Shown here: positions 1 to 5,421 of the stretch, piece by piece
Layout: each line of letters opens with the position of its first letter
Numbering within the stretch: the stretch's first letter is position 1
NCBI GenBank assembly: GCA_017385345.1
Contig: JAFNRY010000070.1
Location: 1 to 5,421 of the forward strand
Length of the DNA stretch: 5,421 nt
DNA from: Kiritimatiellia bacterium
Lineage (GTDB): Bacteria; Verrucomicrobiota; Kiritimatiellia; RFP12; UBA1067
Reading direction: 5' to 3'
The notes under the pieces: model-generated
Seen by the model: the letters and a program-made list of their open reading frames with translations, nothing else
What the model was told of the DNA's origin: nothing
The model's database searches: none
Translations under genes and position numbers: made by a program

Positions 1-1113
1 CATCTGCGTGCGTATGCGCGCCTTGCCCATCGGCACCACCGGGTAGAAGAATCCTGTCGCGTAAACGCCGTTTTCGTACAGCCTCGCGCTCATCTTCACG
101 GCCCTTTCGGCGTCGCCGAGCATTACCGGGATGATCGGATGGCGCCCGGGCACGAGGTCGAAGCCCAGCGCGCTCATGCCTTCGCGGAAATGCCGCGCGT
201 TTTCTTCGAGGCGCTTGCGCAGCTCGGGGCGCGTGCGGACGAGCTCGATCGCTTTCATGGACGCGGCGGCCACCGGCGGCGGAACCGCGTTGGAGAAGAG
301 GTAGGGCCGCGCCTTCTGGCGGAGCATGTCCACTATCTCGCTCCGCGCCGCGACGTAGCCGCCGCTCGCTCCGCCGAGAGCCTTGCCGAAAGTGCCGGTT
401 ATGATGTCCACGCGCCCCTGGACCCCGCAAGCCTCGACGGAACCGGCCCCCGTTTCGCCGATGACGCCGACCGCGTGCGAATCGTCAACCATGGTCAGAG
501 CCCCGTATTTGTCGGCAAGGTCGCATATTTCCTTCAGCGGCGCGATTATGCCGTCCATCGAGAACACGCCGTCCGTGGCGATCAGGATGAAACGCGCCCC
601 GGCTTCCTTCGCCGCCGCGAGCTGCGCCTCGAGATCCTTCATGTCGCCGTTCGCGTAGCGGTAGCGCTTCGCCTTGCACAGCCTCACTCCGTCGATGATC
701 GACGCGTGGTTGAGCGCATCCGAGACTATCGCGTCCTCGGGCCCGAGCAGCGCTTCGAACACGCCCCCGTTGGCGTCGAAACACGATCCAAACAGAATGC
801 AGTCGTCGGTCTTCGCGAAACCGGCCACAGTGCGTTCGAGTTCGCGGTGCAGGCTGTCGGTTCCGCATATGAAGCGCACCGATCCCATGCCGTAGCCGTA
901 TTTTTCCATTGCCTTGCGCGACGCTTCGATTATCTCGGGATGGTTCGCAAGGCCGAGATAGTTGTTCGCGCACATGTTCAGGAGTTTGGTGCCGTTGTCG
1001 AGCGTCACCCTCGCTCCCTGCGCCGTAGCTATCGTCTTCTCTTCCTTGTAGAGGCTTTTCGCCTTCAAATCCGCAATCGCTTCCTGCAGATGTGCCTGGA
1101 ACTTGCCGTACAT
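1..1113 (-). CDS. kbl: Glycine C-acetyltransferase (2-amino-3-ketobutyrate CoA ligase), 3' end cut by window
   Basis: This PLP-dependent cytosolic enzyme of the alpha-oxoamine synthase family cleaves 2-amino-3-ketobutyrate with CoA into glycine and acetyl-CoA. It is the second step of threonine breakdown after threonine dehydrogenase. I translated 371 codons from ATG 1113-1111 (protein begins MYGKFQAHLQ). The PLP lysine lies in TFGKALGG at K244, the cofactor-binding VDDSHAVG gives D210 and H213, H136 lies in SDALNHAS, and S185 in DGVFSMDG. All fall at the same numbers as in E. coli Kbl as I remember it, which fixes the start codon and separates it from BioF or ALA synthase. The visible part ends in GKARIRTQM, a conserved segment about 27 residues before the usual end (family about 398 aa), so the gene simply leaves the window. 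No broken residues are seen. tdh, its common partner, is not in view and could lie downstream. A separate promoter and a good ribosome binding site precede it. Confidence 0.96.
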   Translation of the reverse strand, partial: MYGKFQAHLQEAIADLKAKSLYKEEKTIATAQGARVTLDNGTKLLNMCANNYLGLANHPEIIEASRKAMEKYGYGMGSVRFICGTDSLHRELERTVAGFAKTDDCILFGSCFDANGGVFEALLGPEDAIVSDALNHASIIDGVRLCKAKRYRYANGDMKDLEAQLAAAKEAGARFILIATDGVFSMDGIIAPLKEICDLADKYGALTMVDDSHAVGVIGETGAGSVEACGVQGRVDIITGTFGKALGGASGGYVAARSEIVDMLRQKARPYLFSNAVPPPVAAASMKAIELVRTRPELRKRLEENARHFREGMSALGFDLVPGRHPIIPVMLGDAERAVKMSARLYENGVYATGFFYPVVPMGKARIRTQM

Positions 1114-1124
1114 TTTTTTCTTTG

Positions 1125-1130
1125 CTCCTT
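1125..1130 (-). promoter_or_regulatory. Ribosome binding site of kbl
   Basis: AAGGAG on the minus strand lies 11 bases before the kbl ATG, followed by an A-rich spacer. It is a strong Shine-Dalgarno match and supports the chosen start. The spacing is slightly long but usable. Confidence 0.75.
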
Positions 1131-1176
1131 GGTCCGTTCGGTCTTCGCCCGCGGCTCGACCGTTTACGGTGCGGAT

Positions 1177-1206
1177 ATGTTACCATACCGCGGCCCGTTT
1201 CGTCAA
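1177..1206 (-). promoter_or_regulatory. Candidate sigma70-type promoter of kbl
   Basis: On the minus strand a TTGACG box (1206-1201, 5 of 6 to consensus) is followed after 18 bases by TAACAT (1182-1177, 4 of 6). Transcription would begin near 1170 and leave a leader of roughly 57 bases before the kbl ATG. The -35 box begins 29 bases after the fic stop, so kbl can be expressed without fic. The call rests on sequence match alone; sigma factor preferences of this lineage are unknown to me. Confidence 0.5.
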
Positions 1207-1235
1207 AGAACGCGCCGGCAGGCGTCCGGGTTCGC

Positions 1236-1691
1236 CTACGCCCGTTTTCCTTTTGCTTCGGCTACGAGATCGAGCGTCGTCCGCCACCATTCCCCGGCAA
1301 GACGGCGCAGATTGTCGAGCCGCGACGGTTCCGGCACAAGTTCGCGGTTTGCGAGACTGATTACGCCGACCGCGCGCTGGTAGGCCCAGAGTTCGCGGAT
1401 GTAGTCCAGCCGCGCTTCGGACGGCACGACTATCGGCGGAAAGCCCGCGTATAGGACGGGCAGGTTGGCGAGAAGCCGCGCGATCCGTCCGTTGCCGTCG
1501 AAGAACGGATGTATGCGCACGAACGAAACATACGATTCAAGTTGGGTGTACTTAACCGACCTGCCGGTCGGTTTGGTGAGGCGTTCGCCGTCTCTGTGAA
1601 GAAAGAACACGGGCGTTGAACCGTTCTCTCTTGTGCGTTCGGCTAAATGTTCAGGATCGTTTGTCGATGACACCCGGGTGTCATACCCCAT
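1236..1691 (-). CDS. Fic-domain protein, N-terminally short, start uncertain
   Basis: The 151-residue frame carries a complete Fic signature, HPFFDGNGRIAR, at residues 61-72: catalytic H61, metal-binding D65, and phosphate-binding N67, R69 and R72. After it come LLANLPVLYAGFPPIVVP and a helical C-terminus typical of the family. Fic enzymes usually transfer AMP from ATP to hydroxyl side chains of target proteins; many act as toxins or regulators. Only 60 residues precede the motif, where the family normally has a longer helical region with the flap that docks the target. The first ATG (1691-1689) lies inside a palindrome array, has no Shine-Dalgarno sequence, and an in-frame TGA stands six codons upstream (1709-1707), so residues 1 to about 8 are repeat-derived. 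A GTG at codon 7 is the nearest alternative. No inhibitory (S/T)xxxE(G/N) motif is seen. It may be a 5'-truncated remnant or a minimal Fic protein. The Fic identity is firm; functionality is not. Confidence 0.8.
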   Translation of the reverse strand: MGYDTRVSSTNDPEHLAERTRENGSTPVFFLHRDGERLTKPTGRSVKYTQLESYVSFVRIHPFFDGNGRIARLLANLPVLYAGFPPIVVPSEARLDYIRELWAYQRAVGVISLANRELVPEPSRLDNLRRLAGEWWRTTLDLVAEAKGKRA

Positions 1692-1753
1692 GACACCCGG
1701 ATGTCATACCCCATGACACCCGGGTGTCACACCCTATGACATCCGGGTGTCAT
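1667..1753. repeat. Array of four 18-bp palindromes, 23-bp period
   Basis: Four units of consensus ATGACACCCGGGTGTCAT begin at 1667, 1690, 1713 and 1736. They are separated by 5-bp spacers ACCCC, ACCCC and ACCCT. Unit 1 (1667-1684) is a perfect palindrome. Unit 2 has A at position 12, unit 3 ends in C, and unit 4 has T at position 7, one change each. Either strand could fold into four consecutive hairpins, or the array could bind a dimeric protein on nearly the same face every two turns. The array overlaps the first codons of the Fic frame (unit 1 and the edge of unit 2) and follows the surface-protein terminator. The function is unknown. Confidence 0.95.
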
Positions 1754-1774
1754 TCTCGAGGCATCGTGTACAAT

Positions 1775-1817
1775 AAAAAAGAACACCCAGATGCCGCGCA
1801 GCGGACATCCGGGTGTT
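1775..1817 (-). terminator. Strong intrinsic terminator after the surface-protein gene
   Basis: Read on the minus strand, AACACCCGGATG (1817-1806) pairs with CATCTGGGTGTT (1793-1782), a 12-bp stem with one G-U pair. Inside it CCGC (1804-1801) pairs with GCGG (1797-1794) around a TGC loop, with one bulged T (1805). A C and then six T (1780-1775) follow, the standard form of a Rho-independent terminator. It lies 37 bases past the surface-protein stop codon. Its right arm, GACATCCGGGTGTT in plus-strand sense, matches array unit 4 at 13 of 14 positions. Confidence 0.85.
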
Positions 1818-1824
1818 GTGCCGG

Positions 1825-1847
1825 AAAGGCCCTCTTTTCGAAGGGCC
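1825..1847 (-). terminator. Weak hairpin directly after the surface-protein stop
   Basis: GGCCCT (1847-1842) pairs with AGGGCC (1833-1828) across an 8-base loop, then three T on the minus strand. It starts 7 bases after the TGA stop. The U tract is too short for a convincing terminator on its own, but it may protect the mRNA 3' end or assist the strong terminator just downstream. On the plus strand the same hairpin is followed by CGTTTTG, with no gene needing it. Confidence 0.35.
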
Positions 1848-1854
1848 CGTTTTG

Positions 1855-4800
1855 TCAGTAGATGGCTATCGACAGGCCTACGCGCATGACGCGGACCGTC
1901 TTGCCGTCATCGGAGAACCTTATTTTCCAGCCGGTGCCGGAAGCGCCGTTGACCGTGACCGAGCCGGGAGCGGCGGCGAACGTCGCCGTCGAGCCGTCCG
2001 CGACCTTGGCCAGGACGTACGAAGCGGCGGAAGGTTTCACCGAGAGATCCACGGTCGTGCCGGAAAGGTCGAGCGAGCCGGAGCCCGTCAGCGTGATCGC
2101 CGGCTTCGCCGTGTCGGGCGTGACCTTCAGCGTCGTGCCGCTGGTGACGCCGAGCGCGTAGGAGTTGTCCGTGGTGTCGATCGTGATGTTGCCGACCGTC
2201 ACTTCGCCGAGGCTGTCGAGGAACGAGGCGTTGGATATCTTCGCCCGCAGCGTTCCGCCGTTCAGGGCGAGCGTCGCCGCGACGTTCTCGTTCGCTTTCA
2301 CTATCGTCCGCAGAATGCTCGTGCCGCCGTTCATTTCGAAGCGACCGGTGCCGCCGGTGCTGTTTTCGCCGAACGTTATGCCGGAGGCGATGTCGAGCGT
2401 GCCGCCGTTCAGCGTGTATGTTCCGGTGCCGTTGCTGCCGGACGCAAGGCTGATCCAGCAGTGGGGGTTGGAGCCGCTCGTGCCGCCGGACAGCGTGACC
2501 GTGCCGCCGTTCTGCGTGAACGTGCCCGTCCCGCTATTCTGTCCGATCGATATCCACCATTTCTCGCTGAGAGTGCCGCCGTTCATCACATACGCGCCTG
2601 TTCCTCTCCGGTAGCCGATGCTGATGGTATTGTCGAGCGTGATGTTGCCGCCGTCCTGCGTAAACGTGCCGGTGCCGGTGCTGCCGCCTCCGTTGGAGTC
2701 GTAGCCACCGATGTACCATAGCCCGCTTCCGCAAGTTATCGTGCCGTCGGTCATGTTGAATTCGTTGTTTTGCGCCCAGTCGCCGAGGATGAATATGTTG
2801 TTGCCGAGGTTGAGCGTTCCGCCAGTCATGTTGAATTTGTTCCCGGACGAGTAGCCGCCCCAGCCGATGCGCAGCGCCTGGTTCACGTTCAGCGTGCCGC
2901 CGGAGAGGTTGTACGTGCCGGTGCCGTCGCGGCCGACGTTGAAGCCTTCGTAGTGGGTTCCGGTCGTGACCGTGCCGTCCGTCTGCGTCACCGTGCCGCT
3001 GCTGCCGCTTGCGTTGCCGAGCGAAGAGTAGCCGGATCCGGTTACCGTCACTGTGGCGTTGCCGCCGACGGTCATGCTGCCGTTTCCGCTGTTGCCGATG
3101 CGCAGCTCGCCGAACTGCGCGGCGGCGTCGCCGGAGAAGGATATTGCGCCGCTCGTGCCGGAGGCGTTGCCGAGATAGAGTTTGCTCCAGGCAACTGTCG
3201 AATCGACCGACGGAGCGGGATTGGTGGAATCGACCGTCACGACAGTGCTCAAGGAAGGAAGGGCGTTGTTGATGCTTGCGGAGTTTTCGTCGTAGCAAAG
3301 CCAGTTGCCGGGCGTGGCGATGGACGTATCCGACCCGTTCCACGTGGCGCTGGCGGCCGGGTTGGATAGCTCGTATCCGAACGGGCTACTGCCGATTTCC
3401 TGATAGAAAATCGTGCTTGAGACGTTGTCGTACAGTCCCGCTACGCCGTCCTTGACGCACGGCACGTAGTCGCGCACGAGCTGGTAGTCGCCGTTGCCGT
3501 CGGTCTGCCAGATCTTCACGTAGTAGCAACGACCGTAGAAGTAGTCTGCCAGCCAGGTGTTGCCGTTGCAGGCGAAGAGGTACATGTTTCGCCCGGTGTC
3601 GAGAGGATCAGCGGTTTGTTCGTCCGTCGCCACCACAACGCCGTTTGCGTTTTTGACCGTGATGACGGAGGAGCCGTCCGCTTTGAAGTCCGACTCAACG
3701 GTCAAATCCACATTGTAGCCGCCGGGATTGTAAAATTTCGTGTTGGACGTTGCTCTGTATTGATAGTCTATACAGTAGTAGCCGTTGAATCCGATGGGAT
3801 GAAAGCGAGTGTTGTTGGCGGCACCGTCCACGCCGATGAACGCGGGCCATTGGCTGGGTGCGCCTGTCTGGCGGAACTTCGCCTCCACTTTAGTGCCGCT
3901 GCGCCCGATGAGGCCGGTGTCGATGTAGCGGCCAACCTGGTCTTCGGTCGAAATGTACGCGGCGAACGAATCGGGGCTTTCCGTGACGGCCGGAACGATG
4001 TCCGGGCCGGCCTTGGCGTTGGCGTCAAGTTGGACGTCGGAAAGTGCGGCGCTCCAGATACGCACTTCATGGTAGTCGGCCTGGGCGTCGGCAGTGCCGT
4101 TGTAGGACCCGCCGAGCAGGAAAGACGGATTGTTAGCCCCGAAGTCTGCGAGCGTCCAGTTGCCGACTCGAGTGCTTTGAGATTTTTCGATTTCGCCGGT
4201 CGTGGTGTTGCGGCGCATCCACCGCACCCAGGTCCCGCCGTTCTTGTCCTTCGTGAACACGGCCGAGAGATGGTGCATTTCGTTCAGGGTGAACGTTCCC
4301 ATTGTGTCGGTCCAGGTGAAAGTGCCGCCGCTGCCGTTGGGGAAGAACACGTAATCAAGATCAACCCGTCCGGTTCCGCGGCACCAGCACTGCTCGATGT
4401 ACTGTCCGTTGCTGGAACCGTACCCGTAGGTGAACATTCGCGCCCATTGGTACGCCGCCTTGGGCGTGGCGAAAATCTCGATCGTCACGCCGTCGGAGTC
4501 TGTCGGAAGCAGGTTCTGGCCGAGGTTGAGGTAACCCGTATGCCAGTTGGAAGAGGATCCTGTCACTTCAAGCGCTGCGCCGCCGGCTTTGACGAGCGTG
4601 GAGTTGGCTGGATAGATGGCCGCTGTCTGGTGCGTGCCGGAGCCGGTGTCGTCGAACGTGCCGCTGAAACTCCAGCGGTGGACGAGCGAAGAGGGGATGG
4701 ATTCGAACTCGATCGTGTCTGGCCCGTTCTTGGCGTTGAGGCCGAGCTGTCCGTCCGTGAGCGCGACGTTCCATATGCGCACCTCGTCGTAGTCGGCGTA

Positions 4801-5367
4801 TGCGTCGTCGGTGGCTCCGAAATACGATCCGCCGAGCCAGAACGGCGCATTTGCCGCGACGTTCTCGAGCGTCCAGCCGCTCTTCGTCACGATGCCGGAT
4901 TTTTCGATTCTCCCCGTCTCGACATTGCGCTTCATGTAGCGTATCACCGTGCCGCCGTTGCCGTCCTTCTTGAATACGACGGATATGTGCCACTGCTGCT
5001 CCAGCGTGAACGGCGCCATGGTGTTGCGGAAGTCGCTGCCCCCGAACATTGCGAGATCCCTGTTGACGTCGCCGTTTTCGGTCCAGCACATGTCAATATT
5101 GTAGCCGCTCGATCCGTAGCTGAAGATGCGCGACCAAGTGCGCGCCTGCAAAGGAGTGGCGAAGATTTCAATCGTCACGCCGTCCGCGTCCGTTGGAATG
5201 ACGTCCGTGCCGAGGTTCATGTAGCCCTTTTGATGGGAAGAGTTGTTGGAACCAGGAGCGTGGAGGCAGACAGCGGTGTTTTCGGAGTTGAACGCTACGT
5301 TCCCGGTTGCGGCGCTGACGGGAGTTGCGGTCTTTTTCGTGCCGGAGCCGGTGTCCTCGTAGCCCAG
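1855..5367 (-). CDS. Large surface protein: LamG modules plus autotransporter-type beta-strand repeats, 5' end incomplete
   Basis: The open frame runs from after an in-frame TAA (5370-5368) to TGA 1857-1855, 1170 codons. Its first ATG is at 5220, and residues here are numbered from it (1121 aa). In order it holds LamG module 1 (starting upstream of the ATG, to about 168), LamG module 2 (179-410), a YIDTG/LVRDYVP/GLYD module (419-617), a short linker, about eleven beta-strand repeats (713-1000), and a tail ending GWKIRFSDDGKTVRVMRVG. The ATG at 5220 is unlikely to be the true start: the frame before it reads EDTGSGTKKTA, the counterpart of DDTGSGTHQTA in module 2. Composition is rich in Gly, Ser, Thr and Asn. 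No signal peptide, autotransporter barrel, LPxTG or PEP-CTERM is visible. LamG folds bind glycans or proteins and the repeats resemble autotransporter passengers, so a secreted adhesin or glycan-binding role is inferred; no catalytic motif is recognised. Confidence 0.88.
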   Translation of the reverse strand: MGYEDTGSGTKKTATPVSAATGNVAFNSENTAVCLHAPGSNNSSHQKGYMNLGTDVIPTDADGVTIEIFATPLQARTWSRIFSYGSSGYNIDMCWTENGDVNRDLAMFGGSDFRNTMAPFTLEQQWHISVVFKKDGNGGTVIRYMKRNVETGRIEKSGIVTKSGWTLENVAANAPFWLGGSYFGATDDAYADYDEVRIWNVALTDGQLGLNAKNGPDTIEFESIPSSLVHRWSFSGTFDDTGSGTHQTAAIYPANSTLVKAGGAALEVTGSSSNWHTGYLNLGQNLLPTDSDGVTIEIFATPKAAYQWARMFTYGYGSSNGQYIEQCWCRGTGRVDLDYVFFPNGSGGTFTWTDTMGTFTLNEMHHLSAVFTKDKNGGTWVRWMRRNTTTGEIEKSQSTRVGNWTLADFGANNPSFLLGGSYNGTADAQADYHEVRIWSAALSDVQLDANAKAGPDIVPAVTESPDSFAAYISTEDQVGRYIDTGLIGRSGTKVEAKFRQTGAPSQWPAFIGVDGAANNTRFHPIGFNGYYCIDYQYRATSNTKFYNPGGYNVDLTVESDFKADGSSVITVKNANGVVVATDEQTADPLDTGRNMYLFACNGNTWLADYFYGRCYYVKIWQTDGNGDYQLVRDYVPCVKDGVAGLYDNVSSTIFYQEIGSSPFGYELSNPAASATWNGSDTSIATPGNWLCYDENSASINNALPSLSTVVTVDSTNPAPSVDSTVAWSKLYLGNASGTSGAISFSGDAAAQFGELRIGNSGNGSMTVGGNATVTVTGSGYSSLGNASGSSGTVTQTDGTVTTGTHYEGFNVGRDGTGTYNLSGGTLNVNQALRIGWGGYSSGNKFNMTGGTLNLGNNIFILGDWAQNNEFNMTDGTITCGSGLWYIGGYDSNGGGSTGTGTFTQDGGNITLDNTISIGYRRGTGAYVMNGGTLSEKWWISIGQNSGTGTFTQNGGTVTLSGGTSGSNPHCWISLASGSNGTGTYTLNGGTLDIASGITFGENSTGGTGRFEMNGGTSILRTIVKANENVAATLALNGGTLRAKISNASFLDSLGEVTVGNITIDTTDNSYALGVTSGTTLKVTPDTAKPAITLTGSGSLDLSGTTVDLSVKPSAASYVLAKVADGSTATFAAAPGSVTVNGASGTGWKIRFSDDGKTVRVMRVGLSIAIY
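2221..3084 (-). repeat. About eleven beta-strand protein repeats in the surface protein
   Basis: Residues 713-1000 (counted from the ATG at 5220) contain units of about 20-29 residues with the pattern GTGTYxLNGGTLxxxxxIxIG. Examples are TGTYNLSGGTLNVNQALRIG (767-786), NKFNMTGGTLNLGNNIFILG (794-813), TGTFTQDGGNITLDNTISIG (850-869) and TGTYTLNGGTLDIASGITFG (932-951). The regular strand-turn-strand pattern fits a right-handed beta-solenoid like the autotransporter-associated beta strand repeats. Units have diverged, so this is an old amplification, not a recent DNA-level tandem repeat. Confidence 0.8.
3370..3966 (-). other. YIDTG / LVRDYVP / GLYD jelly-roll-type module
   Basis: Residues 419-617 begin AAYISTEDQVGRYIDTGL, with YIDTG at 432-436. 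They continue through NMYLFACN (545-552) and GRCYYVKIW (563-571) to LVRDYVPCVKDGVAGLYD and an FYQEIGSSPFGYE end. I recognise this order of motifs from many gut-bacterial and phage-associated surface proteins, where it looks like a concanavalin-type beta-sandwich. Four cysteines (483, 551, 565, 588) sit here and could pair outside the cell. Ligand unknown. Confidence 0.7.
4000..5358 (-). repeat. Tandem pair of LamG-like modules
   Basis: Two copies of one LamG (concanavalin-like) module stand in tandem within the surface protein. Copy 1 (5358-4717) and copy 2 (4650-4000) share the opening (E/D)DTGSGT, GY(M/L)NLG, the exact GVTIEIFATP (residues 14-23 and 244-253), FTL, GTGEIEKS-like (TGRIEKS, TGEIEKS), LGGSY, and the closing ADY(D/H)EVRIW ... 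NAK(N/A)GPD. The match is also visible in DNA, for example near 5170-5200 and 4478-4507. The copies have diverged at many positions, so the duplication is not recent. Confidence 0.85.
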
Positions 5368-5421
5368 TTATCGAGCAGGTCCTGCTCGTCGGGCTGGTGC
5401 AGAACGCCACCCGTCCATCCG
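5364..5421 (-). CDS. Upstream part of the surface protein in a shifted frame
   Basis: Read from 5420 on the minus strand, this frame gives GWTGGVLHQPDEQDLLDNW and is open to the window edge; 15 of its 19 codons end in G or C. The frame used further downstream has only 6 of 17 G/C third positions here and hits TAA at 5370-5368. Restoring one G in the GGG run at 5365-5363 would join the two as DNW-GYEDTGSG, so this is probably the same gene upstream of a one-base deletion. The homology of these 19 residues is not recognised. Confidence 0.5.

Noticed and set aside
1213..1224. Terminator after fic
   Set aside because: The CGCC/GGCG stem has only 4 bp and is followed by an interrupted T stretch that is better explained as the start of the kbl -35 region.
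139..1383. Plus-strand open frame of 414 codons
   Set aside because: It lies opposite kbl, whose translation is a clear full match to the enzyme family; the plus product is Arg/His/Ala-rich with no recognisable domain, as expected from GC-rich antisense codons.
1682..1741. Repeated TATGAC in the array as -10 boxes for fic
   Set aside because: TATGAC recurs simply because of the repeat period, and no matching -35 box at 16-18 bases was found.
1667..1753. CRISPR array
   Set aside because: Spacers are 5 bp and nearly identical, repeats are only 18 bp and fully palindromic, and no cas gene is present.
1813..2721. Plus-strand open frame of 302 codons
   Set aside because: Antisense to the beta-strand repeats of the surface protein; its Arg/Ala/Val-rich product follows from the repeated Gly/Thr codons read backwards.
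2534..3343. Minus-strand frame of 269 codons in another register
   Set aside because: A shifted reading of the same repeat codons that gives an Arg/Gln/His-rich product; the main frame has clear domain homology.
5218..5220. ATG 5220-5218 as the true start of the surface protein
   Set aside because: It falls inside the LamG fold: the preceding in-frame residues match module 2, no signal peptide follows it, and only a weak AAAGGG lies 4 bases upstream.
5363..5365. Phase-variable switch in the G run
   Set aside because: A run of three G is too short for slipped-strand switching; a single indel or an assembly error is a simpler explanation.
5168..5410. Minus-strand frame of 80 codons at the right edge
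   Set aside because: It overlaps LamG module 1 in a wrong frame and gives an Arg-rich product with no LamG pattern.

Overview
The window is GC-rich DNA with three protein-coding units, all on the minus strand, in the transcriptional order LamG/beta-strand-repeat surface protein (1855 to past the right edge), Fic-domain protein (1236-1691), and 2-amino-3-ketobutyrate CoA ligase kbl (1-1113, cut by the left edge). A large secreted-type protein made of LamG modules plus 'NGGTL' beta-strand repeats, with no visible outer-membrane barrel, fits the Kiritimatiellota/Lentisphaerota/Verrucomicrobiota group, probably a gut or anaerobic lineage. This placement is an inference from architecture and base composition; no marker gene is present.

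Right part (1855-5421): one large frame encodes two tandem LamG-like modules, a third jelly-roll-type module of the 'YIDTG ... LVRDYVP ... GLYD' kind, and about eleven short beta-strand repeats that end in a plain C-terminal tail. The N-terminus lies outside the window. Close to the right edge the coding signal changes frame at a GGG run (5363-5365), so the gene appears frameshifted there, either truly or through an assembly error.

Middle part (1692-1854): this 163-base gap is densely structured. Downstream of the surface-protein stop are a weak hairpin and then a strong intrinsic terminator (12-bp stem with a 4-bp inner stem, then six U). Next comes an array of four 18-bp palindromes at an exact 23-bp period, whose sequence is also shared with the terminator arms. 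The array runs into the 5' end of the Fic reading frame. That frame keeps the complete HPFFDGNGR catalytic motif but lacks the usual N-terminal part of the domain, and its only ATG lies inside the array.

Left part (1-1235): kbl has its own plausible sigma70-type promoter and a good ribosome binding site in the 122-base gap after fic, so it is probably transcribed independently. Its partner tdh, if present, would lie beyond the left edge. The three genes show no functional link. No RNA genes, insertion sequences or CRISPR were seen, and no stretch above 300 bases lacks a gene.
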